Source: Dipteris shenzhenensis (Eukaryota; Polypodiophyta; Polypodiopsida; Gleicheniales). Taken from it: DNA of 64,000 nucleotides. The notes under the pieces were generated by a model, which worked only from the letters and a program-made list of their open reading frames with translations, was not told the origin of the DNA and searched no databases. This document shows positions 10,486-20,391 of this stretch, piece by piece. The position numbers were made by a program, and so were the translations under genes. The stretch lies in assembly GCA_047967505.1 (NCBI GenBank), contig CM106538.1; one strand, given 5' to 3'. Within the stretch, counting starts at the first letter, position 1. Each line of letters starts with the position of its first letter.

Positions 10486-12197
10486 TCAATGTTTTTTGTA
10501 CCAAAGAGCTCCGACTACTACATCCCACTTCTCATAGGTTGTTCCCCAATTATCCTTACATGTTTCCTCAACCTTGTGCTTAGGTTTTGTGCACTGCAAT
10601 AGAAAGCATGGGTCATCTTCCTCATTCTTCCAAGAATCTGTGACAACTGCAAAGTTATCCCCCTTTTCTAGACAGTCAGTGAGGTCATCGAAACTGTCCC
10701 CAAAGTGTGGCGAGTCATTTCTCTCTCCATTGTTTGTCACTCCATCTGAATGCAGAGGGAAAACTTGAACTCGCTCCCATGTCTTCACAGTTGCAATGTT
10801 CTCACAATCATCATCATTATCCCCTATGATGCATGCACTACAGAAACAAGAAAGGTTTCTTGTTTTAATCAGTTGGCTATCTAAAAAGCCCCATATGCTA
10901 TGCAGACCACAAACTCATTTAATTTTCTCACAATTGTGTTGGCTTCTCCTTTGCACTTCATCCACTTTCACTTCATGGAACACTCTACGTACTACAATAT
11001 TCTTAAGGCTTTGTTTATTGCAGTATGTTGAATGCACGCCTGTGGAGAGGTTGGCTGTAAGCCATGTTATAGCATCATGGGTGTCATTGAGTTTTTCTTG
11101 AGGGCATGCTATTTAGTGTTTAAACAAATATTGCCATGGCTAGACTCGAAAAAATTCCACATCATGTCTACACCGGTCAGGCATTTGAACCTTAAGACGA
11201 AGTAGAATCCATGAGCTGATTTAAATTGAGAGGCAGCACCATCTGACCACACCCAATGTTGTTTTATCTTTTCTGCATGGGAATTTTCCTTTTTCAGTCA
11301 TTCCCAATGCAATAGAAAAGCATGCTACACAAAGAAGGTGTCATGTTCCCTATCATTTGAAAATTTGTAGAAATGGTATGTGTGTTGCACTGACCTAAAC
11401 TCCTCTGAGTGAGCAAGCCAATTGGCATCAGGCATGGAAGAATCAAGCAATTGACTTTATGTGATATGCACAAGAATTGTTATCTACTCAATGGTACCAG
11501 TGTCACGGGGAAAATTGGCAAGTACACGTCTTGGAACTGCTTATCGTGCCAATTGGCCATGAAATTATGAAGCACATGTTTTGGGATGGATTGAACCATG
11601 TGACCTACAAGCTCCCTTGGCTGGGTGCTCTTATATGATAATAGCCATCTCTTTTTATCGGATCCTTCAGCATTGACATTTTCAAATGTCCATTTTTTAG
11701 AGCAATATGGTTGTCTGCCCTCATTTCATTTGGACAGACATTGAATGTCTTCTTCTTTAGCTTCAAACTACAATGCTTGCATGTGGTGCAAATGCATTCA
11801 ATCTGGTGCCACTCACTGCCTCCCTTTGGACAAACCATTGGATCCCACAGAGACCTTAGGCTACAAAACCTACCCTCCCTTACAACACACGATGAGGATC
11901 TAGGTGGCCTACAGACTGCACATTCATCGGAGAAGCATGGGCATTGATCCCCATGGAGCAATTCTCCAACAAGACCAAATCTCAACTCATTCATAGCTTG
12001 ATTGGCCGGGCCAGGTCAAAGTCTATGTGTGTTTTGCAACAACAAACATTCCTATCTTTGAGTTTCTTGACATACCAGGGCTTACAATGCTCAAATCTCC
12101 TCTGACCAATTGAAATGTTCAGATTTAGATCCATGACCCAACATGCGAGAACATCAGAACAATGAGCCCCATTTTTGCTACTACTAGAAGATGACAA
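10486..12197 (-). pseudogene. Transposase-like gene with SDG..SQFK and SSHGN motifs
   Basis: Reading leftwards, the block at 12197-11991 has FEHCKPWYVKKL and CCCKTH. The block at 11994-11605 is cysteine-rich (CICTTCKHCSLKLK, then MRADNHIALKNGHLK). Around 11290-11120 the frame gives WSDGAASQFKSAHGFYF, then MMWNFFESSHGN. A final block at 10788-10486 holds ERVQVFPLHSDGV. I recall the SDG..QFK with downstream SHG pattern from uncharacterised eukaryotic transposon proteins of DDE type, where the aspartate and the HG region lie near the catalytic core. That link is from memory, and the family name is open. Stops (for example TAG after NICLNTK) and frame changes show decay. The gene is bracketed by its own palindromic repeats. 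Confidence 0.5.
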
Positions 12198-12237
12198 AAC
12201 ATAGTCTAATTAAAGTATATAATGAAGCAAAACAATT

Positions 12238-12385
12238 TTCAACCACCACGCTGGTTTAGGACAGCCTAAATTTTAAACACTAGGCTAGTTTAGGACACGT
12301 TTAGGACATTCAACCAATGGGTTGGTTTAGGACACACTTAGGACATAGTCACAATTTCAACCATCGGAATGGTTTAGGACACTGC
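12238..12385. repeat. Palindromic ACCA..TGGTT repeats, right block
   Basis: Four units share the pattern AACCAnnnnnnTGGTTTAGGACA: AACCACCACGCTGGTTTAGG, AACACTAGGCTAGTTTAGG, AACCAATGGGTTGGTTTAGG and AACCATCGGAATGGTTTAGG. The left halves pair with the right halves of the core. They sit upstream of the minus-strand transposase-like gene. Confidence 0.6.
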
Positions 12386-12477
12386 CTAGGGGATTCACAA
12401 GGGGAAACTTATGATATCATGTGAGTGTACAATAGGGGGGTTTTTTGAATAGTTAGGGGGGCCATGTCATATTTAAG

Positions 12478-12680
12478 AGTGTTCAGAATAAATAGATTGT
12501 GTCTCATTATTACGCCAGTGCAACATCATGACGAGAAAATTTTTGGTGAGAGCACAGGCCCGCCGTCCAAAATTCAAATATTTGCCCAAAAGCGCATCAT
12601 GTCGTGGCCCCAAAATGCCCCAAAAATAGTTCTACGATTCGCTATACCCAAGCAAATGTTGACCCATAACGGTGGGTTGT
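12478..12680. repeat. Inverted repeat partner 1 (mate at 26235-26410)
   Basis: Phrases here recur in reverse complement at 26235-26410. Shared words include AGATTGTG(T/C)CTCATTATTAC, AAAATTCAAATATT, AGCGCATC and GGCCCCAAAAATAGTTC. Divergence is moderate, so this is an older dispersed repeat. The two mates bracket element A but also lie inside palindrome-rich repeat regions. Confidence 0.65.
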
Positions 12681-12839
12681 TGGAGCTATTTAAGCGCTAT
12701 TTTGGTCCTAAACCAAGGAAATTCTAGTCCTTATTGCAATAAATCCTAAATGAGGGAAAAAGTATTCTGAGCTACTGTGGTGATTGGAGGCCCGGTGGTG
12801 CCATCCAAATAATCAACTACAATTCATTGAGTGAAAATT

Positions 12840-13165
12840 GAGCAAAAGAGATTACATCTAGATAGGTTATATAAAAATTACTAACAACTATTTTTGAGCT
12901 AGAATTGAATAGAGAATTTTAGATTTATAAAAACTCAGCAATTGTTGAGAGCCTTAGAGGCCAAAAGACTACATCTATTGACCATAACCATTCAAATTTA
13001 AAAGCTAACAATAATGCATACTAAGAGTCTCGAGTTGAACAAAAGAGTTACAAAAATGTAAAACTCAGCAATTGCTGAGAGCCTTAGAGACCAAAGGGTT
13101 ACATCCAATGAGACAAAAGATCACTGAGAGCCTTAGATGCCAAAAGATTACCTCTAGCCATTCTT
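12840..13165 (+). repeat. Irregular tandem repeat (CAGCAATTG.TGAGAGCC units)
   Basis: The phrase ACTCAGCAATTG(T/C)TGAGAGCC, with CTTAGAG.CCAAA..TTACATC after it, occurs at about 12925 and 13060. A shortened copy sits near 13115, and a related phrase occurs at 12840. No coding role was seen. From 13170 to 13700 I see nothing recognisable. Confidence 0.55.
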
Positions 13166-13704
13166 GAGTGTGGTTATGAGCCTCGTTGAGCAAGAGGAAA
13201 TTTGTGCAACTCAGTATACCACCAGCTCAGGTTGTGGCATTAAATTTTTAAGGAGCCACTAGTGGAGATGATGGAAAGCTCAAAGACCATGCACATTGTC
13301 AGGACTCTAACTATGCCCCTCCTAACAAGACGAGAGTATTTTGCTATGAAAATCCTAAGGCCTTCATCGATGTCTAGAGGGGACCCATATAGAACAACAA
13401 TATAGAGGCCCTCTCTGACGTTTGCAAAGTACGTTCGTTGAAGGCTCCCATTGTGCTCTATGTCATGCCACTTTCCTAAAAGTCTTGTGTGAATATAAAT
13501 TTCTTCAGAGATGGCACACTTGATCTCTTGGAGCTTCAGCTACTCTATTTTTTTGTTTTCACCCGTCTTGTTTTTTGTTTAGACTTCAGCCATAGAACCA
13601 CTTTTTCATTCTGAGTGAAACCATTCAAAATGTATAAGAGTAAGTCTTGGATATATATTACTTGGGTCTTTTTTAGGGATTGATCACACCTCTAATATAG
13701 GATA

Positions 13705-13795
13705 AGTGGTCGCCAGCACGATGGTTGGTTGCACACTAGGATATTAACTACCACCAACGTGGTGGTTTGCTTCTATTGTTACTAGTATTATTATA
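13705..13795. repeat. Palindromic ACCACCA..TGGTGG units
   Basis: GCCAGCACGATGGTTGG and CTACCACCAACGTGGTGG lie 40 bases apart. The text GGATATTA..ACCA..TGGTTTGCTTCTATT matches the first unit at 10008, so this looks like the opposite flank of the same repeat system. Confidence 0.5.
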
Positions 13796-13811
13796 CTCGC
13801 ACATTATCTTT

Positions 13812-14665
13812 GCATATTTTTGCTAGAGTTCCAACATGCTAATAGAGAAGACTATCCACTTCAGCTGAATGATGAGAGGTGGACATATCAGGTCATATGA
13901 AAGAAGAATGAGAAGGTCGGGCTCAATGAACTCTCCTACACACTTCAAGAATGTCATACAATTCATTCGAAGTAGTAATTAGAATGAACAACTCCTACAC
14001 ACTTTAAGAATGAACAACTCTTGCACACTTTAAGAATGAGACATGAATTTCTTAAGCTTCATATTTTTGCTAGATTTTCAACACGTTGATAGAGAAGACT
14101 CTCCACCTCATTCGAATGATGAGAGGTGGACATGTCAAGTCGTATGAAAAAAGAATGAGAAAGTCGGACTCAATGAACTCTCCTGCACAGTTCAAGAATA
14201 TCATATAATTCATTATAAGTAATAATTAGAATAAACAACTCCTGCACACTTTAAGAATGAGAAGGTCCAGGCTCAATGAACAACTCCTGCACACTTTAAG
14301 AATGCCATACTAAGTATGCAAGCCCGATGACTAGTAATTAATTGCACTCTATTGAGCATGCAAGCCCGGTGATTATGGTAATTAATTACACTCTACTGAT
14401 CATGAAAGCCTGATGGTGGTAATTGGTAGGTGATTAATTATAGGTCCTTGCATAGATTCTTGTGACATCACCCATGTATTTGTGATTCTTTTTGTAACAT
14501 CCATATATGGAAGTCATTGCTTGCACATTATCTTTGCATATCTTTGCTAGAGTTCCAACATGCTGATAGAGAAGACTACCCACCTTAGTCGAATGATGAT
14601 TGGTGGACATGTCAGACCGTACGAAAGAAGAATGAGAAGGCCAAGGCTCTCAATGAACTCTCTCC
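13812..14665 (+). repeat. Three-copy long direct repeat
   Basis: A unit beginning TTTGCTAGA.TTCCAACA and running through GAATGATGAGAGGTGGACAT, GAAAGAAGAATGAGAAGG and CTCAATGAACTCTCC occurs at about 13825, 14070 and 14547. Smaller repeats of AACTCC(T)GCACACTTTAAGAATG fill the gaps, and a palindrome-related phrase AGCCCGATGA recurs near 14320-14420. Non-coding as far as I can see. Confidence 0.65.
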
Positions 14666-14748
14666 CTATTTAAGTGCATGCACAACTAAGAGCCCATTCC
14701 AAAATCTAGCCCTGAAACTCTATACACTGATCCACCTACTCCAAATCT

Positions 14749-15199
14749 ATGGCATACCCAAAAGAATTTGGAATGCTCATGTTCTATCTAAGAACACTGT
14801 TGGATGAACTCCTCGCAGAACCAGACTCGGAGAAGAGGGAGGATAATAGCTAAAAGGACATGCTTTGCAATTGGATGTATGACTTGGAGTTGGCAAAGAT
14901 AGTGAATATTAATTTCCCTGGCTATTTTTTTCCTGCTCCTTTAAGGTACTTGTCAAGCTCATGATGTAGGTGTCTTTTGGCAGGACATGATGGTGGTGCA
15001 AGGTTGTATAGAGAGCCAATACCAAGATGAAGAGGACACCGAGCAAAAGGAGGAGTTACTATGGGCATACAAGTCAATAAAGGCAAGCAAGAAGTTGGTG
15101 GTCCGAGTTTCTAATGAGGTCTGTGAAAGTGCATCACACTGGCCTAAAGAGTTGGGAGATGCTTGCTATGGAGAGATTCATAAGATAGTCGGAGTTTAG
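14749..15199 (+). pseudogene. Unrecognised gene-like unit
   Basis: A TATTTAAG box at 14668 lies about 75 bases before an ATG at 14749 that opens a 34-residue frame (MAYPKEFGMLMFYLRTLLDE) ending in TAA. A second, 70-residue frame opens at 14987 with an acidic, lysine-rich protein (QDEEDTEQKEELLWAYKSIK). The spacing would suit a two-exon gene, but the first frame is already closed by TAA before any clear donor. I do not recognise either segment. It may be a broken host or transposon gene or a chance arrangement. Confidence 0.25.
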
Positions 15200-15493
15200 A
15201 ATTTCCCTAAGCTGCAAAATGTCATCGTATTTTTGAAAAAGTAAGAATCTTCTAGGAATTACTTAGACTTGTGGACTTTCTAGGACGACCATCATCCATG
15301 ATCTATGGTGCTCGTAATACCTAATTTTGTGTCGACCTACTTCCATGTTAATACTTAAATGTCTTAAGTAGCCTGGTGGTTGAAATCTGATAATTAAAGA
15401 TTACTAGCCTCGGATTTTTTTAGTACATTTTTTATATTTTAAAACTCTTATGGACGTCCAAAATGCCAAAAACCCATTTTTAATAACCGGTCA

Positions 15494-16955
15494 ATGGACT
15501 CTCATCAGTTGCGTCTTCTCCCTCATCCTCGTCACGTGCGTCTGATCCTTGGCCCTGTTGATCGCTCGCCTCCGATGATGGGACGCTTGAGCTTTGACCC
15601 TGAGAGTGAACCATATAAATCAAAAATTAGATTGAAACTTAAATTAAAAAGTGAGCTTACAAGTAGGAGTAAAATTATACCGTGTGAGCAGCCACCTCAG
15701 CCCAATCGACCGTTGCTCCCATTGCCTCTTGCTCAATAAACCACAGCTTTGTTCCTATCTGAAATGCGTGTCGCGTCTCTGCATTTGTAGGAAGACGACC
15801 CATCGTAGCTTGCTATGGATCCAATTTATGAGAGTTAGAGTTAGCTAAAGTGCATGTAATATGTAGTAAAACAAATAGAACAATACATTAAATGAGAAGA
15901 AGTAGACTTACCATGGTTGCCTCGAACGCATACCGTCCGCCTGCACCAAAGTGCGAAGTACCTACGACATCCAGCCATCTCTTCGCACCCCTCCTCTGAC
16001 CCTCGAACAATTCGGGATGGTCCCTATTTTGCTTCTTGAAGTACTTCCAAATAGCTTTGTCTGCCCAACTGGGTTTAGCCAACCCCTTTGTGATGGAAGT
16101 ACGCAAGGTTGATCTACGATGCTTCAAGACCAAACCCATGTGCTCTCACATATAATCCTCATTAAACTCCACATTTGGCGGGTTAGGGTATATTTGTTTT
16201 AACTCATCGATGACCGCCTGCTTCTTTTGGCCATCTTGATACCGCAAATCGGTAGCAATGCCGCTCTTGAAGTGATGACTCATCAACCTCCTCATGGTGG
16301 CCATCAGCTGTGATTTGATAGGAGAGATCCCCTGATGAGTAAGGAGGACTAACGGTAGCAGAGTCAGAAGGAGTGAAAGCTGCACGAGCGCTTCCAGAGC
16401 GAGGAGTAGCAGTGGGAGTAGGAGAGGGAAAGGGACCTGACTGATACTGTGTCTCTGGACCAAGTGGAGACCTATAGGAACATGAGTGTACTGACTCGTA
16501 TACATCTCCCGAGTCAGCACAACATGAGCTGCCCTTCCTACTCTTCCTTCCCTTATGAGAGGCATGCGTAGGTGATGACCCCGCGGTCGAAGGGGCACGA
16601 GGGGATGGTTGGGCAGTACGTGCACTCGTCAGTGTAGGGGAGGGAATTGCTGAGGTACTCTGAGATAGCAGAGAAAAGAATCTCGCTACCTCCTCATCGC
16701 TCATCTACGCTACAAACTCATTGGGACTCCCGACAAAGTCATGCGCAGCTAGCAAAGGAGTTCCCTAAGGGGTAGTCGCAGTGCTACGTGGAAGAGGAGT
16801 CGGGGACCAGGGGTAGTCATAGTGCTAGGTCCGAGAGGAGTCAGACCTGGGGTAGGGACCTGGGGTAGTCCTCGGGGTAGTCGCCTGAGAGGAATCAAAG
16901 TCCTCTGGAGCATAAAGATCATGAGCTCTTCTCTTGTGAGGCTGTCTGTACTCAT
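15494..16955 (-). pseudogene. CACTA accessory protein gene (Transposase_24/TNPA-like), element A copy 1
   Basis: Read leftwards, an N-terminal stretch with KRRAHDLYAPEDFDSSQATT and proline-threonine-rich repeats runs to FVA and an in-frame TAG at 16705-16707. The frame reopens directly with MSDEEVARFFSLLSQ (16704), followed by a serine-rich low-complexity part. A later block (16139-15888) holds the most family-like segment, KPSWADKAIWKYFKK then RWLDVVGTSHFGAGG. This resembles the Ptta/En/Spm plant transposase domain (PF03004). The stop before MSDEE is also present in copy 2. The gene is transcribed away from the TNP2 gene. The 5' side is interrupted by a MITE at 16979. The assignment is moderate and rests on position and the final motif. 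Confidence 0.55.
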
Positions 16956-16978
16956 CGGATGAGCGACGTGATCCCATG

Positions 16979-17225
16979 CTCGGGGGGGTCACTCATCATA
17001 TGTAACCCTATCATGTGAGTTCAAAAGAAGGATATTTTTTATTCCTAAAATTTACAGAAATAAATATACATAAGGGACTATTTAAAATAGTTTTGGAAAA
17101 AATTTACAGATTTGTATAGAAAAGGGATACATTTTATTAATGAAAAAATTTACAGATAAGGGATTTTAAATATAGGCCTTGAACGCACGTGATATAGAGG
17201 GTTTATACATAGTGACCCCCCCGAG
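16979..17225. mobile_element. MITE copy 1, 8-bp target duplication ATCCCATG
   Basis: A 247-bp non-coding element has perfect 15-bp terminal inverted repeats, CTCGGGGGGGTCACT and AGTGACCCCCCCGAG. It is flanked by ATCCCATG at 16971-16978 and 17226-17233. The interior is AT-rich (TACAGAAATAAATATACATA) and nearly identical to three other copies in this window. An 8-bp duplication suits a hAT-type donor, but the terminal bases are not typical of hAT, so the superfamily stays open. Confidence 0.9.
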
Positions 17226-17299
17226 ATCCCATGTCTAACATAGACACAAACACGAAAACAAAAAATAAAAAAACAAACAAAAGCATAGGCATAGGCATA

Positions 17300-17695
17300 G
17301 GCATAGGCAAAGAGGGAAAGAAGAGGAAGAAGAGGAAGAGGAAGAGGAAGAAGAGCAAGAGGAATCTGAAGAAGGGGGAGAGAAGAGGGAAAAGAGAAGG
17401 GGGAGGAGAAGAGGAAGAAGAGGGAAAGGAAAGAGGGAAAAGAGAAGGGAAAGGAGAAGAGGAAGAAGAGGGAAAGGAAAGAGGGAAAGAAGAGGATTTT
17501 AGAGGGAAAAGAGAAGGGGGAAAAGAGAAGGGGGAGGAGAAAAGGAAGAAGAGGGAAAGGAAAGAGGGAAAGAAGAGGAGAGAAGAGGGAAAGGAAGAGG
17601 AAGAAGAGGAAGAAGAGGGAGAGAAGAGGAAGAAGAGAGAAGGGGAAAAGAGAGAAGGGGGAAAGAGAGAATAAGAGAAGGGGGAAAAAAGAGAC
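17300..17695 (+). repeat. Polypurine (GGA/GAA) tract
   Basis: Almost 400 bases are nearly pure A and G on the plus strand, built from GAAGAGGGAAAGG-type units. The few pyrimidines fall mainly in the first 75 bases and in one TTTT near 17495. Long lysine/glutamate/arginine ORFs (plus) and serine/phenylalanine/leucine ORFs (minus) here only reflect composition. Mirror-symmetric purine tracts of this length can form triplex DNA, which is a known physical property and not shown here. Confidence 0.85.
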
Positions 17696-19445
17696 ATATG
17701 CTCATGCTTATGCATGAGCATATGTCTACTCCGCTTATGCTCATGCATAAGCATAAGCATGAGCATATGTCTCATTTTCTTATGCTCATGCTTATGCCGC
17801 ATAAGCTCATGCTCATGCATAAGTATAAGCTCATGCTTATGCTTATGCATGAGCTTATGCGGAAATAGAGAATAAGAGTTAGAGGAAATAGAGAAGGGGG
17901 AAAGAGAGAAGCATAAGCATGAGCATAAGCTCATGCTCATGCATAAGCATAAGCATGAGCTTATGCGGAAATAGAGAATAAGAGTTAGAGGAAATAGAGA
18001 AGGGGGAAAGAGAGAAGCATAAGCATGGGCATAAGCATAAGCTCATGCTTATGCTTATGCATGAGCTTATGCGGAAATAGAGAATAAGAGTTAGAGGAAA
18101 TAGAGAAGGGGGAAAGAGAGAAGCATAAGCATGAGCATAAGCTCATGCTCATGCATAAGCATAAGCATAATCTCATGCTTATGCTTATGCATGAGCTTAT
18201 GCGGAAATAGAGAATAAGACTTTGAGGAAATAGAGAAGGGGGAAAGAGAGAAGCATAAGCATGAGCATACGCTCATGCTCATGCATAAGCATAAGCTCAT
18301 GCTTATGCTTATGCATGAGCTTATGCGGAAATAGAGAATAAGAGTTCGAGGAAATAGAGAAGGGGGAAAGAGAGAAGCATAAGCATGAGCATAAGCATAA
18401 GCTCATGCTTATGCTTATGCATGAGCTTATGCAGAAATAGAGAATAAGAGTTAGAGGAAATAGAGAAGGGGGAAAGAGAGAAGCATAAGCATGAGCATAA
18501 GCATAAGCTCATGCTTATGCTTATGCATGAGCTTATGCGGAAATAGAGAATAAGAGTTAGAGGAAATAGAGAAGGGGGAAAGAGAGAAGCATAAGCATGA
18601 GCATAAGCTCATGCTCATGCATAAGCATAAGCATAAGCTCATGCTTATGCTTATGCATGAGCTTATGCGGAAATAGAGAATAAGAGTTAGAGGAAATAGA
18701 GAAGGGGGAAAGAGAGAAGCATAAGCATGAGCATAAGCTCATGCTCATGCATAAGCATAAGCATGAGCTTAGCTTATGCTTAAGCATAAGCTCATGCTTA
18801 TGCTTATGCATGAGCTTATGCGGAGATAGAGAATAAGAGTTAGAGGAAATAGAGAAGGGCGAAAGAGAGAAGCATAAGCATAAGCTCATGCTTATGCTTA
18901 TGCATGAGCTTATGCGGAAATAGAGAATAAGAGTTAGAGGAAATAGAGAAGGGGGAAAGAGAGAAGCATAAGCATGAGCATAAGCTCATGCTCATGCATA
19001 AGCATAAGCATGAGCTTAGCTTATGCTTAAGCATAAGCTCATGCTTATGCTTATGCATGAGCTTATGCGGAGATAGAGAATAAGAGTTAGAGGAAATAGA
19101 GAAGGGCGAAAGAGAGAAGCATAAGCATGAGCATAAGCATAAGCTCATGCTTATGCTTATGCATGAGCTTATGCAGAAATAGAGAATAAGAGTTAGAGGA
19201 AATAGAGAAGGGGGAAAGAGAGAAGCATAAGCGCATGCTCATGCATAAGCAGAAGCATAAGCTCATGCTTATGCTTATGCATGAGCTTATGCAGAAATAG
19301 AGAATAAGAGCTAGAGGAAATAGAGAAGGGGGAAAGAGAGAAGCATAAGCATGAGCATAAGCATAAGCTCATGCTTATGCTTATGCATGAGCTTATGCAG
19401 AAATAGAGAATAAGAGTTAGAGGAAATAGAAGGATAAGAGAAGGG
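17696..19445. repeat. Palindromic minisatellite of GCATAA/GCTCAT hexamers, about 14 units
   Basis: Each unit of roughly 95-155 bases has a constant part (AATAGAGAATAAGAGTTAGA, then GGAAATAGAGAAGGGGGAAA and GAGAGAAG). A variable run of hexamers CATAAG and CATGAG and their complements CTTATG and CTCATG follows, so each unit can fold on itself. Length differences come from gain and loss of hexamers. Apparent minus-strand ORFs (LMHKHKHELMLM) are a by-product. A related but more disordered array sits at the same place in copy 2 (36.1-37.5 kb). It separates the two divergent CACTA genes. Confidence 0.9.
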
Positions 19446-19517
19446 GGAAAAAAGAGAATAAGAGAAGGGGGAAGAAGGAAAGAGTTTGAGGGGAAGAGAG
19501 GGTTCCTACGCCCATCA

Positions 19518-19548
19518 CTGCAGCTAGCGCTTAAGGCGCTAGCTGCAG
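19518..19548. repeat. Perfect 13-bp-arm hairpin (CTGCAGCTAGCGC, 5-base loop TTAAG)
   Basis: CTGCAGCTAGCGC is followed by TTAAG and the exact reverse complement GCGCTAGCTGCAG. The same hairpin in copy 2 (37524-37554) has a paired change in both arms. It lies just after the minisatellite, near a minus-strand splice-donor-like CAG|GTAAGT at about 19597, in what may be leader sequence of the accessory gene. Confidence 0.8.
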
Positions 19549-19549
19549 G

Positions 19550-20160
19550 CCAATGCAAATAACAAAAATAATAAATGGAAAAAAGAGGAAGCACTTACCT
19601 GAAATAGTACGTCCCGCTCGGTGTTGTGGATTGGCCCTACAAAAGAGAGAAAACAACCCATTTTTTCAAATAAGATGTTAGAGGAAGGAGGAGATTACAA
19701 AAGCAACTTCTTGAAAGGAGGAGATTGAGGAGACAAGGAAAGGAGGAGATTGAGGAGACAAGGAGAAAGAGAAGGAAGAGAAATACAGAAAAAAGAGGTG
19801 AGTCTTCTTTCTTTCTTGAAATCTCGTTTTTTGTTTCAATCCTTTGAAAACAAGCATGAAAACTAGTTTACAGGTTTAGCAATACAAGGAGAAGCACTCA
19901 CAAAACTAAAGCTAACAAACAAACAACCTACATTGTTGAAACAAACTCACCTCTTGAAGAACTTCCTTTCAAGAAACTAAAGAGGAAAAAGAGTGGAGAG
20001 GGAGTACAAGAGCTAGGAGAAGGGTGAGGAGTGGAAAATAGAGTGGCAGGTTGCTTGAAATAGGTGGGAGGACATCATCGAAAATAGGTGGGAGGAGATA
20101 TTGGCTTGCTTACTTGAGAGATTAGAGAATAGGATAAATAAAACGCCGCGCGACGAGAGT
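19550..20160. other. Putative intergenic promoter region of CACTA A copy 1
   Basis: No protein is encoded. The stretch is purine-rich with repeated GGAGGAGATTGAGGAGACAAGG. Donor-like sites occur in both directions: AAGAG|GTGAGT near 19795 on plus, and the complements of GTAAGT near 19597 and GTGAGT near 19945 on minus. Being between two divergent genes, it probably holds their leaders and introns. The same sequence, about 95 percent alike by eye, occurs at 37555-38140. Confidence 0.4.
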
Positions 20161-20167
20161 TTCGGGT

Positions 20168-20292
20168 TTTAACCCACAGCGTCGCTATATATAGCGACGC
20201 TTATCTGTCGCTATATAGCAGCGTTTTTAATTAAAAACGTTGCTATATAGCGATGAAACAGAGCAAAAAAATCGCTATATAGCGACGCTTAC
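20168..20292. repeat. CGTCGCTATATAGCGACG palindromes, internal block of CACTA A
   Basis: At least four copies of a GTCGCTATATAGCGAC palindrome or half-palindrome occur just upstream of the transposase gene. The same motif forms the block beside the right end (24583-24715) and recurs at 38150-38245 in copy 2. They are probable binding sites for the element's accessory protein, by analogy with En/Spm. Confidence 0.8.
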
Positions 20293-20391
20293 AGTCACTT
20301 TTTGTTGTAGCATGACAAAAAGCTCATAGATGCTATTTTATAACTGTTAATATCTCTTCTTCATGCTTATGTTGTGATTTTATAAGTGTAG

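Noticed and set aside
17231-17674. 147-residue lysine/glutamate/arginine ORF on plus
   Set aside because: It is a direct translation of the polypurine tract and has no non-repetitive part, start context or relative in copy 2.
17203-19594. Series of minus-strand ORFs with LMHKHKHELMLM and SLCLCSCLCFSLSPFS repeats, which could pass for histidine-rich metal-binding or secreted proteins
   Set aside because: They follow from the CATAAG/CATGAG minisatellite and the GGGGGAAAGAG spacer. Frames open and close with hexamer number, and the array shows the same pattern in other frames.
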